From: Jeotgalibacillus aurantiacus
Lineage (GTDB): Bacteria > Bacillota > Bacilli > Bacillales > Jeotgalibacillaceae
Assembly: GCF_020595125.1 (NCBI RefSeq)
Contig: NZ_JACNMS010000002.1
Coordinates: 868,001 to 932,000 of the forward strand
Direction of reading: 5' to 3'
Length of the DNA: 64,000 nt
Both the position numbers and the translations under genes were made by a program. The notes below the pieces were generated by a model. That model saw nothing but the letters and a program-made list of their open reading frames with translations, made no database searches and had not been told where the DNA came from. Within the stretch, counting starts at the first letter, position 1; every line of letters starts with the position of its first letter. Below, piece after piece: positions 16,526 to 24,423 of the stretch.

Positions 16526-18538
16526 CTATACAGCCTTCTTCCCCTGCTGCAGCTCATACATCTGATAATACTTCCCGCGCCTTGCCATCAGCTCATCATG
16601 CGTCCCCTTCTCCACAATTTCCCCGCGGTCCAGCACAATAATCTGATCCGCATTCTTAATCGTAGACAAACGGTGCGCAATAATAAACGTCGTCCGGCCG
16701 GATTTCAGCGTCTCCATGGCCTCCTGAATAATCGACTCCGTCTCTGTATCAATACTCGACGTTGCCTCATCCAGCACAAGAACCGCCGGATTGAACGCCA
16801 GCGCTCTTGCAAACGAAATTAACTGCCGTTGTCCTGAGGAAAGCGTGCTTCCTTTTTCAATGACCGGCTCATCAATTCCCTGTTCAAGGTGAGTCAGCAC
16901 TCTGTCTGCTCCAACCGCTTTCAAAGCAGCTTCAACTTGTTCTCTTGAAATCCTCGGATCATTTAAGCTGACATTTGATGCAATTGTTCCCGTAAATAAA
17001 TATGGATCCTGCAGCACAATACCCATGTGATCACGAATTGTCTGCTTCGGTACATCCTGAATATTCATGCCATCAACAGAAATGATCCCTTTTTGATTAT
17101 CATAAAACCGGAAAAGCAGATTCATGATTGATGACTTTCCTGAACCAGTATGCCCGACGAGACCGATCGTTTCACCCGGTTTCGCTTCAAAGGACAGGTT
17201 CTTTAACACATATTCATCGTTTTTATAGGCAAATGATACGTCATCAAACTTCACATGACCTTTGATGCGCTCCATTTTCCCATCAACCACAGTTTCCCCT
17301 TCTTCATCCATCAGCTTAAACACACGCTCACCTGCCACAAGGGCAAGCTCGAGGTTCGCCAGCTGATTGACAATCCCGGTAACCGGCTGGAACAGTCTAG
17401 TAATATAGTCAACAAATGCGTACAAAACACCAACCGTAACAACGGATTCCGCATTCAGCGCCCCGCTCCCGAAATACCAGATAAAAGCGACGAAGGTGAT
17501 GTTTCTTAAAATCCCCACGAGATTATGAGACATGAGCGAATTCAGGTTCAATAGCTTATTCTGGAATTGAAAATGAGTCGTATTCTTTTCTTCGAATTCA
17601 CCCTGTATTTTCTTTTCTTTTCTGAAAGCCTGAATAATCGTCATCCCCTGGATCGACTCGTTAATGGATGCATTAATCTCGCTCACTTTAGAGCGGACTG
17701 TCTGATTATATTTCGAGGCGTACTTGCGATAAATGACCATCCACAAAATCAATAGTGGAATCAGTACGAGACAGATTGCTGCCAGTGTCGGGTCAAGGAT
17801 GAATAACGCAACGTAAATCCCGGTAATATAAATCCCGCTGTGGAAAAACTGCGCTAACACCTGCACATACAATTCTCTAATGGCTTCTGTATCATTGGTG
17901 ATTCTTGACACTACTTTTCCTGCAGGCAAATTATCAAAATAGTTGATCGGAAGCCGCTGGATATGACCAAACACTTCCGTTCTCATTTTTTGAATAATCC
18001 GGTTTGCTGAACGCTGCAGCTGGAATTCCTGCCCAAAATGGAAAACAGCCGCAATAACGGTTAAGACAAAATAAAGCAGGACAAGCTGAATCATTCTCGG
18101 AATTTCCGGACGGTAAAAGGCCAGCACCTCTGACGCACTTAATTCTTCAGCACGGTAGGATACAGATTCCTCACCCGTACCAAAGATCAGCATGCCGTTT
18201 TCATAACTGCGCTCCCCTTCTGCCTCTGTCACCGGTTCGTCTACGAAATAGAAGTTCAGACCGATTTGAAAAATACCTGCTTCCCCTCCAGTCTGCTCTC
18301 CTTCATTCAGGTAGGCTTCCCGCTTATAAAATGTATCGTTATAAGCGACAGCGTCCTTCCCCTGATCCGTCTGCACCCACGTTTCCTCAATACCCATGAT
18401 GTGATCATCAATCATTTTTTTAGCAATAAACGGACCTGCCAGTTCTGCTGCAACCGAGACTGTCAGCATGACCAGCGCAATGATGATCGTCTTTTTATAC
18501 AGCAATGCATAATGGTAAAGTCTTTTTCCTACACTCAT
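16526..18538 (-). CDS. bmrD: Multidrug ABC exporter subunit BmrD (YheH)
   Basis: 670 residues (B. subtilis BmrD/YheH 673). Half-transporter with six helices in the first 380 residues and a C-terminal ATPase. A hydrophilic insertion between helices 1 and 2 (about residues 45-125) is characteristic of the subunit. Walker A GHTGSGKS and Walker B LVLDEATSSID carry the catalytic glutamate, while its signature reads LSSGQ instead of LSGGQ. This fits an asymmetric heterodimer in which the consensus ATP site combines this Walker B with the BmrC signature. It overlaps bmrC by four bases (ATGA). Confidence 0.93.
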   Translation of the reverse strand: MSVGKRLYHYALLYKKTIIIALVMLTVSVAAELAGPFIAKKMIDDHIMGIEETWVQTDQGKDAVAYNDTFYKREAYLNEGEQTGGEAGIFQIGLNFYFVDEPVTEAEGERSYENGMLIFGTGEESVSYRAEELSASEVLAFYRPEIPRMIQLVLLYFVLTVIAAVFHFGQEFQLQRSANRIIQKMRTEVFGHIQRLPINYFDNLPAGKVVSRITNDTEAIRELYVQVLAQFFHSGIYITGIYVALFILDPTLAAICLVLIPLLILWMVIYRKYASKYNQTVRSKVSEINASINESIQGMTIIQAFRKEKKIQGEFEEKNTTHFQFQNKLLNLNSLMSHNLVGILRNITFVAFIWYFGSGALNAESVVTVGVLYAFVDYITRLFQPVTGIVNQLANLELALVAGERVFKLMDEEGETVVDGKMERIKGHVKFDDVSFAYKNDEYVLKNLSFEAKPGETIGLVGHTGSGKSSIMNLLFRFYDNQKGIISVDGMNIQDVPKQTIRDHMGIVLQDPYLFTGTIASNVSLNDPRISREQVEAALKAVGADRVLTHLEQGIDEPVIEKGSTLSSGQRQLISFARALAFNPAVLVLDEATSSIDTETESIIQEAMETLKSGRTTFIIAHRLSTIKNADQIIVLDRGEIVEKGTHDELMARRGKYYQMYELQQGKKAV

Positions 18539-20292
18539 GAGCGCACCTCCTCAAGAAGCGACTCTTCAACCTGCTGGCGTTTGAATTGCTCAAAGTACCA
18601 GCCTTTTCTTTCTATCAGCTGCTGATGGGTTCCTTCCTCCATCACGCACCCTTCATTCATCACTAAAATCCAGTCTGCATGTTCAACTGCTGAGAGACGA
18701 TGGGTTGTAATAATCGTCGTTTTCCCTTTTCTTTCGTTCTTAATATTTTCTAAAATAGCCGACTCCGTCTTTGCATCTACAGCTGACAATGAATCATCCA
18801 AAATCAGCAGGGACGGATCATCAATTAGAGCCCGCGCAATCGAAATTCTCTGTTTCTGTCCTCCGGATAAAGCGACTCCTTTTTCACCAACAAGTGTTTC
18901 CAGACCATCCGGCAGCATTTCCAGATCTTTCTCAAAATGAGCCATCTTAATCGCTCGGATAACATCCTCTTCCGATGCCTCATCCGCTCCAAACAGTATA
19001 TTTTCCCTTACCGTTTTTGAAAACAAAACGTGCTCCTGCGGTACATAGCCAATCCATGACAAAACATGATTTCGTTTCTGATCCGCAATCGAGGTTCCGC
19101 TTAGTAAAATATCTCCTTCTCCAAGCGGATATTCCTTCAATAGCTGCTTTACAAAGGTCGTTTTTCCGCTGCCGGTTTTTCCGACAATACCAAGCGTCTG
19201 TCCCTGTTCAATCCGTACTGACACATTAGAAAGATTCGCTACATTGGATGAAGGATACTGAAAATCAGTCTGTTTAAATTCAATTCCCTGAAGCTCTCCG
19301 GGATACACCGGCTGAAGCGGATCAGGAACGTCTTCTGTATAATTTAATGTTTCATTTACACGATCCAAGGATGCATTACCGCGCTGCATAATATTAATGA
19401 GTTCACCGATTGCAAACATCGGCCAGATCAGCATACCGAGATAGACGTTAAAAGCGACGAGTTCGCCTAATGTAATGGACTGATTAAAGACCAGATAAGA
19501 TCCATATCCGAGACCAATCATATAACTCATCCCGGTGATGATTTTTGTTAAAGGATTAAATAACGAATCAATCAACGCGACCTTCAGGTTTTTCTGATAC
19601 ACGTCCTCTGTACCTTCGAAAAACGCTTTTTCATCCTCGCGCTCCTGGACATAAGCCCTGATTACGCGCACACCCGCGACAGATTCCAATACGCGGTCGT
19701 TCAGATCACCAAACGCATCCTGCGCCTGCGTGTAGCGCTCGTGAATCTTTTTCCCGAGAAACTGCATCACAATGGCCAGAATAGGCAGTGGAAGAATAGC
19801 AGCAATCGTCAACTCCCACGATACAAGGAATCCCATCGCGACAACAATGGTCAGCATGTAGGCTGTTGAGTCAATTAGCGTTAATACACCAAAACCCGCT
19901 GTAACAGATACCGCCTTCAGATCATTAGTCGCTCTTGCCATCAGGTCCCCAGTCCGGTTCCGTTCATAAAACGTCGGCGTCATCTTCAGCATATGTCCCA
20001 TAAACATAGACCTGAGTCTTCGTTCAATTTTATGAGCACCGCTGAAGAGAAGATACTGCCAAACATAGTTAATGATATAAGCCACTACAGCAATTCCCGC
20101 CAGAATGATGACATACTGCAGAAGGAGCGCCTGTGTTAATTCTCCAACAAAAATATCGTCAATGGCCATCCCGACCAGAAAAGGCGGTACGATTTCCACA
20201 ACATTCGCAATCAGCAGGAGAACAATGGCGATCGTATACCGTTTCCAATGCTCCTTAAAAAACCATCCTAATTTTATAAAAATATCAAACAT
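18535..20292 (-). CDS. bmrC: Multidrug ABC exporter subunit BmrC (YheI)
   Basis: 585 residues, the B. subtilis length. Half-transporter with six helices and a C-terminal ATPase: Walker A GKTGSGKT, signature LSGGQKQR, and Walker B LLILDDSLSAVD, in which the catalytic glutamate is replaced by aspartate. That degenerate site is known for BmrC, so it should pair with BmrD as a heterodimeric drug exporter. RBS AAAGGAGG precedes the ATG. Upstream is a long leader with a short peptide gene and two terminators, suggesting translation-dependent attenuation. Confidence 0.94.
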   Translation of the reverse strand: MFDIFIKLGWFFKEHWKRYTIAIVLLLIANVVEIVPPFLVGMAIDDIFVGELTQALLLQYVIILAGIAVVAYIINYVWQYLLFSGAHKIERRLRSMFMGHMLKMTPTFYERNRTGDLMARATNDLKAVSVTAGFGVLTLIDSTAYMLTIVVAMGFLVSWELTIAAILPLPILAIVMQFLGKKIHERYTQAQDAFGDLNDRVLESVAGVRVIRAYVQEREDEKAFFEGTEDVYQKNLKVALIDSLFNPLTKIITGMSYMIGLGYGSYLVFNQSITLGELVAFNVYLGMLIWPMFAIGELINIMQRGNASLDRVNETLNYTEDVPDPLQPVYPGELQGIEFKQTDFQYPSSNVANLSNVSVRIEQGQTLGIVGKTGSGKTTFVKQLLKEYPLGEGDILLSGTSIADQKRNHVLSWIGYVPQEHVLFSKTVRENILFGADEASEEDVIRAIKMAHFEKDLEMLPDGLETLVGEKGVALSGGQKQRISIARALIDDPSLLILDDSLSAVDAKTESAILENIKNERKGKTTIITTHRLSAVEHADWILVMNEGCVMEEGTHQQLIERKGWYFEQFKRQQVEESLLEEVRS

Positions 20293-20327
20293 TCCAGATA
20301 ACCTCCTTTAATCCGATTCCAATCAGG

Positions 20328-20381
20328 CTACCCACTATCCAGCTCCGCCTTGATTGTTCCTTCCCATGCAAAATAAATCAT
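20328..20381 (-). CDS. 17-codon small ORF in the bmrCD leader
   Basis: Encodes MIYFAWEGTIKAELDSG and stops with TAG. Its RBS (GAAGGAGG, spacing about 8) is as good as that of bmrC. It lies between the second leader terminator and bmrC, 35 bp before the bmrC start. It may be a second leader peptide or the shortened remnant of a bmrB-like gene. I do not recognise the peptide. Confidence 0.5.
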   Translation of the reverse strand: MIYFAWEGTIKAELDSG

Positions 20382-20450
20382 CCTGTTTTCCTCCTTCGTT
20401 TTTTTATTTATGACAACAGCAAATGCTGATATCAACTAAAAATTGGCATT

Positions 20451-20490
20451 AAAAAAGCATACCGCCCCAAAAAAGCACGGTATGCTTTAA
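20451..20490 (-). terminator. Second leader terminator upstream of bmrCD
   Basis: Perfect stem AAAGCATACCG / CGGTATGCTTT with six T on the minus strand, about 160 bp before bmrC and downstream of the 22-codon leader peptide. An attenuator candidate. Confidence 0.75.
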
Positions 20491-20526
20491 AAAAGGACAC
20501 AGACTGCACACGCAGACTGTGTCCTT
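20489..20526 (-). terminator. First leader terminator upstream of bmrCD
   Basis: Stem AAAGGACACAGtCTGC / GCAGtCTGTGTCCTTT (one T-T mismatch) followed by six T on the minus strand, 35 bp after the leader peptide stop. It abuts the second terminator. Confidence 0.8.
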
Positions 20527-20560
20527 TCCATACAAATTCAAATAAACATCATCAGAATCG

Positions 20561-20629
20561 TTAAAAAGGTTTTCGCTGCGTGTTATTCAATTTTGCTTGC
20601 TTTGTTAATTTTTTCATTAGATGTTTCAT
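20561..20629 (-). CDS. 22-residue leader peptide of bmrCD
   Basis: Encodes MKHLMKKLTKQAKLNNTQRK plus PF, a short basic peptide, with RBS GGAAAGGAG nine bases before the ATG. It sits between a consensus sigma-A promoter and two tandem terminators, the layout of antibiotic-responsive leaders in which ribosome stalling on the peptide prevents terminator formation. In B. subtilis bmrCD is controlled in this way through the bmrB leader; this peptide is shorter than bmrB. Seen: ORF, RBS, promoter, terminators. Inferred: attenuation. Confidence 0.7.
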   Translation of the reverse strand: MKHLMKKLTKQAKLNNTQRKPF

Positions 20630-20680
20630 GACACGCAACTCCTTTCCAATCGATTTTTTGTCCATTGTTTGAACAACCCT

Positions 20681-20709
20681 AGAATATCCTACCAACTGAC
20701 TACTGTCAA
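20681..20709 (-). promoter_or_regulatory. sigma-A promoter of the bmrCD leader
   Basis: Minus strand: -35 TTGACA (20704-20709, perfect), 17-bp spacer, -10 TATTCT (20681-20686). It predicts a leader of nearly 400 nt before bmrC. Confidence 0.85.
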
Positions 20710-20881
20710 TCTTTTTTCAGAATCTTTTTAAGATCTTTACATTCTAACTTTAATAATGGCACCTTAATCTTCCCTTTACCCTAAAAATAATATATTTCCC
20801 GCACAGGTTTGTTTAAAGGGGCGTTGGGTATCTTATTAGTAAGCTTTCACCCACTTTACATGATGAAGGAGGAACCCCCCG

Positions 20882-20953
20882 ATGTTAAGAACAATCCTGA
20901 TGATTATTGGCGCTATCGTTGTTATTGTATTCCTCGTGAACCTAATTGCTTAA
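20882..20953 (+). CDS. 23-residue single-helix membrane peptide
   Basis: Encodes MLRTILMIIGAIVVIVFLVN plus LIA: almost entirely one transmembrane helix. RBS AAGGAGG lies 9-10 bases upstream. It precedes a second small membrane protein by 14 bp, whose RBS begins at this stop codon (TAAAGGAGG), so the pair is likely translated together. The family is not recognised. Confidence 0.65.
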   Translation: MLRTILMIIGAIVVIVFLVNLIA

Positions 20954-20967
20954 AGGAGGAATTGAAC

Positions 20968-21117
20968 ATGGCTGATGAGAGAAAAGTTGAAGTTCATAAA
21001 GAGAAAAAGTCGGACAACGGCCTTGTAGGCGCAACACTAATAAAGTACACAGCTTACGTCATCATCTTTATCGGTATTATATGGTTTTTAATTAATTATA
21101 TTCTTCCAATGTTCTAA
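20968..21117 (+). CDS. 49-residue membrane protein
   Basis: A charged head of about 17 residues (MADERKVEVHKEKKSDNG) is followed by one helix (about residues 28-46, YTAYVIIFIGIIWFLINYI). RBS AAAGGAGGAATTG supports the ATG at 20968; a longer upstream frame would run through the preceding peptide gene. A terminator follows at once. It forms a two-gene unit with the 23-residue peptide, before the NhaX-like gene. Function unknown. Confidence 0.72.
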   Translation: MADERKVEVHKEKKSDNGLVGATLIKYTAYVIIFIGIIWFLINYILPMF

Positions 21118-21143
21118 AGCCCTGTTCATACAGGGCTTTTTTT
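21116..21143 (+). terminator. Terminator after the two small membrane proteins
   Basis: Stem AAAGCCCTG / CAGGGCTTTTTTT with a 6-nt loop. Confidence 0.85.
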
Positions 21144-21224
21144 ACTATATATAGGTGCATGATCTGATTAATCAAAGCCTGCAGTGGGTATAGGTGAAAA
21201 AACGAACAACGAGGGGTGAATGTC

Positions 21225-21698
21225 ATGTTTAAGCAAATTCTTGTTGCCTTTGACTCAACAGCTGCAAGCCAGAAAGCGCTAGATGCAGCCGTGGAACTCC
21301 ACCGTCTGCACCCTGATTCATCACTCATTATTACGCACGTATCACTTGATAAGTCCCGCCGTGATGCAACCATGTACGAGCATTCCATGAATACGCAGAC
21401 TGACCATCAGCCTGCAATGGAAAAAGAACAAGTAGAAACGCGACAGGATGAAAATAACAAACTGAATCAAGCACTGCTTGCTGCCAAGGAAGTTCTGGAC
21501 TCAAGAAGTATTCATGCCGACTTTTATCCCCTGACCGGTTCACCGGCTGAAGCCATTGTTGACTACGCCATACATAAAGGCGCAGATTTAATCATCGTTG
21601 GCCGGACTGAAAAAAGTTCATTTCAGAAGCGCTTTCTCGGCAGCGTCAGTGAAACAATCGTTGAAAAAGCGCGCTGTCCCGTACTCGTTATGCGATAA
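21225..21698 (+). CDS. Universal stress protein (NhaX-like)
   Basis: 157 residues of the UspA fold: first strand FKQILVAFDSTAASQKALD, central ADLIIVGRTEKSSFQKRFLGSVSETIVEKARCPVLVM with the nucleotide-binding GxxxxxxxxGSVS motif, so ATP binding is likely. The ATG at 21225 is correctly spaced from GAGGGG; a GTG nine bases upstream overlaps it. The position after bmrCD matches B. subtilis nhaX, but the neighbouring nhaC antiporter gene is absent. A middle segment (about residues 45-75) is extra polar linker. Confidence 0.85.
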   Translation: MFKQILVAFDSTAASQKALDAAVELHRLHPDSSLIITHVSLDKSRRDATMYEHSMNTQTDHQPAMEKEQVETRQDENNKLNQALLAAKEVLDSRSIHADFYPLTGSPAEAIVDYAIHKGADLIIVGRTEKSSFQKRFLGSVSETIVEKARCPVLVMR

Positions 21699-21773
21699 AA
21701 CCGTTTCATTTTCCCCTCTTATCCAAACTTTCGCTATACTATAGACAGGAATACATTTAAAGGATGATGGGAT

Positions 21774-22349
21774 ATGGCGCGACAGCGAAAAATGGACATG
21801 GAGGAACTGATGGAAGCAACTGAAAACCTGCTTCTTGAAAAAGGTTATGAAGGGTTTCATTTTAAAGCTCTTTCAGAAAACCTCAATGTTGCCCGCAGCA
21901 CCATTTATGAGTACTACAAAAATAAAGACGAATTGATAACTGATTATATGAACATCCTGATGGAGCAGGTCATGAGAAGGATACGGTCACTTGCTGATCA
22001 GCCTTCTTCCTTTCTCATGCTTAAAGAGCTCCTTATTCTATTTATGGAATATTCGCAGGTATATGAAATGATCAAAATGCGCCCTTCACTCGATCAGAAT
22101 GCTTCCCCACATGTAAAAGAACAGCTAAGTAAGCTTGATGCACAATCCAGGGAACTGTTTCAGATCCTTCTGGTTGAGATTGAAAAGGCAAAAAATGAGG
22201 GCTCTATCCGAAAGGATCTTCCTACCTCCCTTATTGCGGGTGTATTTTTCAACACTGTTTTGATTCAGAATACAGACCAAATCCCTCCCCGTGAATGGGC
22301 GGATCTATTATTCAGCCTGATCGAGGATGGCATAAAACCTAAAAACTGA
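21774..22349 (+). CDS. TetR/AcrR-family transcriptional regulator
   Basis: 191 residues. N-terminal HTH (ENLLLEKGYEGFHFKALSENLNVARSTIYEYYKNKDELI) is a textbook TetR DNA-binding domain; the helical C-terminal half is the ligand/dimer domain with no recognisable specificity. The start overlaps an RBS region (GGATGATGGG). TATACT at about 21736 may be its -10. Only 18 bp separate it from the photolyase gene, so the two form an operon, and the regulator may control it and itself. Confidence 0.88.
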   Translation: MARQRKMDMEELMEATENLLLEKGYEGFHFKALSENLNVARSTIYEYYKNKDELITDYMNILMEQVMRRIRSLADQPSSFLMLKELLILFMEYSQVYEMIKMRPSLDQNASPHVKEQLSKLDAQSRELFQILLVEIEKAKNEGSIRKDLPTSLIAGVFFNTVLIQNTDQIPPREWADLLFSLIEDGIKPKN

Positions 22350-22367
22350 TCATTGAGGTGTGATAAC

Positions 22368-23768
22368 GTGACGTCACTTGTCTGGATTAGAAAAGATTTT
22401 CGCATGCATGACCACCCTGCCCTCTTTCACGGGGCAGAAAATGGTGAAATCTTACCGGTATTTATACTGGATGACCGTGAAGAAATTGGAGAGGCACAGA
22501 AATGGTTTTACCATCATGCGCTTGATTCATTTACAAAACGCCTTGAAAACGCAGGCGGCAAACTGCTTATTCAAAAAGGGAATCCTGAAAAGATCATCCC
22601 TGACCTGATAAAAAAATATGATATAAAAAAGATTTTCTGGAATCGTCAGTACGAACCTGATCTAATGAATTCAGACAGATCACTCGGCGAAAACCTTCAT
22701 GAGCAGGGAATAGAGGTCAACACGTATGAGGGCAGACTGCTTCTGTCCCCATGGGAAGTTCGCAAGGCCAACGATGAACCTTATAAAGTGTTTACACCCT
22801 TTTACAGAGCAATGCAAAAACATGATATTCCCGCTCCATTAAAAAGCGTGAAAAACATTTCTTCCCCTGCAATAAAGAAAGGAACCTCCATTGAACTGAA
22901 GGATCTTAAATTGCTGCCAGAAATCAACTGGACAGACGGTTTCGAAAAACGCTGGACTGTTTCAGAAGAGGCGGCTATCAGAAGATTTAAAGCGTTTGTG
23001 AAAAATAACCTGGGTAACTATAAAGATGGACGCGACTTCCCGGCGGATGAAATAAGCTCTGCATTATCACCCTACTTCGCCCTCGGTCTTCTCTCGCCAC
23101 GGAGCACCTGGCATTTCATCAAAAAGAAAGCTGAAGCAGCAGGCGAACCTTTTTTAAGACAGCTTGTCTGGCGTGATTTTGCCTATATGCTGCTTGTTCA
23201 TTTTCCCGAAACCGTTTCAGAACCGATGAACGATCAATTTTCATCCTTTGACTGGCTGGAAGATCAAGATGGATTACAAGCGTGGAAAAAAGGCAGAACA
23301 GGCTTTCCAATCGTGGATGCAGGTATGAGAGAGTTATGGGAAACCGGCTATATGCATAACCGGATTCGTATGGTCACAGCCTCGTTCCTGACAAAAGACC
23401 TTCTCATTCACTGGAAAGAAGGCGCAGACTGGTTTACCTACACGCTGCTCGATGCCGATCTTGCCAATAACACCATGGGCTGGCAGTGGGTAGCTGGGTC
23501 AGGTGCAGATGCATCCCCATTTTTCAGGATCTTCAACCCGATTACCCAATCGAAAAAATTCGATCCTGACGCAGATTACATCCGAAAATGGGTACCCGAA
23601 CTCGCAAAGCTTCCCGATAAATACATCCATGAACCAGCTGCTGCTCCGGAAGAAGTTTTATCCAAAGCCGGCGTCAAACTCGGTGATAACTATCCCAAAC
23701 CGATCGTCGACCACTCAGCAGCCAGAAAACGCGCACTGGAACATTATGAAAAAATCAAAAATAGGTAG
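22368..23768 (+). CDS. phr: Deoxyribodipyrimidine photolyase
   Basis: 466 residues. Uses blue light and FADH to split cyclobutane pyrimidine dimers. An N-terminal alpha/beta antenna-binding domain (SLVWIRKDFRMHDHPALF) is followed by the helical FAD domain with GRTGFPIVDAGMRELWETGYMHNR and DADLANNTMGWQWVAGSG, the class I CPD photolyase signature including the dimer-binding WQW. I chose the GTG at 22368, seven bases after GAGGTG; an upstream TTG frame includes the RBS. It is second in an operon with a TetR regulator. Confidence 0.94.
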   Translation: MTSLVWIRKDFRMHDHPALFHGAENGEILPVFILDDREEIGEAQKWFYHHALDSFTKRLENAGGKLLIQKGNPEKIIPDLIKKYDIKKIFWNRQYEPDLMNSDRSLGENLHEQGIEVNTYEGRLLLSPWEVRKANDEPYKVFTPFYRAMQKHDIPAPLKSVKNISSPAIKKGTSIELKDLKLLPEINWTDGFEKRWTVSEEAAIRRFKAFVKNNLGNYKDGRDFPADEISSALSPYFALGLLSPRSTWHFIKKKAEAAGEPFLRQLVWRDFAYMLLVHFPETVSEPMNDQFSSFDWLEDQDGLQAWKKGRTGFPIVDAGMRELWETGYMHNRIRMVTASFLTKDLLIHWKEGADWFTYTLLDADLANNTMGWQWVAGSGADASPFFRIFNPITQSKKFDPDADYIRKWVPELAKLPDKYIHEPAAAPEEVLSKAGVKLGDNYPKPIVDHSAARKRALEHYEKIKNR

Positions 23769-23839
23769 TCAATATAAACCGGGCCTGCGCGTCCGGTTTT
23801 TTGATGCGGAAAGCACTAAACTGAGGAACTTTTAGTGGT

Positions 23840-24018
23840 GATTAGACCACTTTTTAGCTTTATTTGACCACTTTTTCTGGGTATTCGACCACTTTTTCGG
23901 AGTATTTGACCACTCTTTGAAAGTATTCGACCACTCTTCTGGAGTATTTAACCACTTCCTGGGTTTTTGACCACTCTTCTGGAGTATTCGACCACTTTAT
24001 TGACTTATTTAACAACCT
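23840..24018 (+). repeat. 21-bp tandem repeat array (eight to nine units)
   Basis: Units of the form TATTYGACCACTYTTCTGGAG, 21 nt apart, with one unit two bases short. The last unit drifts to AACAACCTT. Same family as the array at 12151. It follows the photolyase gene, with no clear terminator between. Confidence 0.85.
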
Positions 24019-24035
24019 TATACTAAACAACGCAA

Positions 24036-24099
24036 CCTAGCTCAGCTGACTCACCGCGCGGTCACCGAAAAGCGGAGGCGACTCGTCCAGGCCCGGTTT
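24036..24099. repeat. Truncated dispersed element
   Basis: GACTCACCGCGCGGTCACC then GAAAAGCGGAGGCGACTCG, near-identical to the 3' half of the elements at 16241 and 48825, but with no matching left half or arms. A broken copy. Confidence 0.7.
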
Positions 24100-24102
24100 T
24101 TG

Positions 24103-24152
24103 AAAAATAAAAACAATGACCCCTATTTCCCGGGATCATTGTTTTTATTTTT
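24103..24152 (-). terminator. Terminator of tatA
   Basis: Long stem AAAAATAAAAACAATGA / TCATTGTTTTTATTTTT flanking CCC..GGG; overlaps the end of the tatA coding region. Confidence 0.8.
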
Positions 24153-24305
24153 CGGACTGTCATCCTTCATGACTTCATTCAGCCCTTTTTTAAACTCATA
24201 TAACGTCTTCCCGGCTGTTTTCCCCAGCTCAGGTAACTTCGAAGGCCCAAACACAATAAGCGCCACAAATAAAATAATTAAGATTTCACCAAAGCCGAGG
24301 TTCAT
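24123..24305 (-). CDS. tatA: Twin-arginine translocase subunit TatA
   Basis: 60 residues: N-terminal membrane helix (GFGEILIILFVALIVF), the family hinge FGPSKLPELGKTAGKTL, and an amphipathic helix with a short charged tail. TatA oligomers form the pore that exports folded proteins. No tatC lies in the window, so the partner gene is elsewhere. RBS AAAGGGGACG precedes the ATG. Single gene with its own terminator. Confidence 0.93.
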   Translation of the reverse strand: MNLGFGEILIILFVALIVFGPSKLPELGKTAGKTLYEFKKGLNEVMKDDSPKNKNNDPGK

Positions 24306-24423
24306 CTTACTCGTCCCCTTTACTACTTCATAATCTGATTATAACGCCAAACTTTAACAAAACACAAAACGTGCCCGCCTTTTTTCACTAAAGACGGACA
24401 CTTTTTCACAAATATTTCTTATT

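Noticed and set aside
23840-24018. Possible CRISPR array
   Set aside because: Units abut with a 21-bp period and there are no spacers of about 30 bp between identical repeats; no cas genes nearby.
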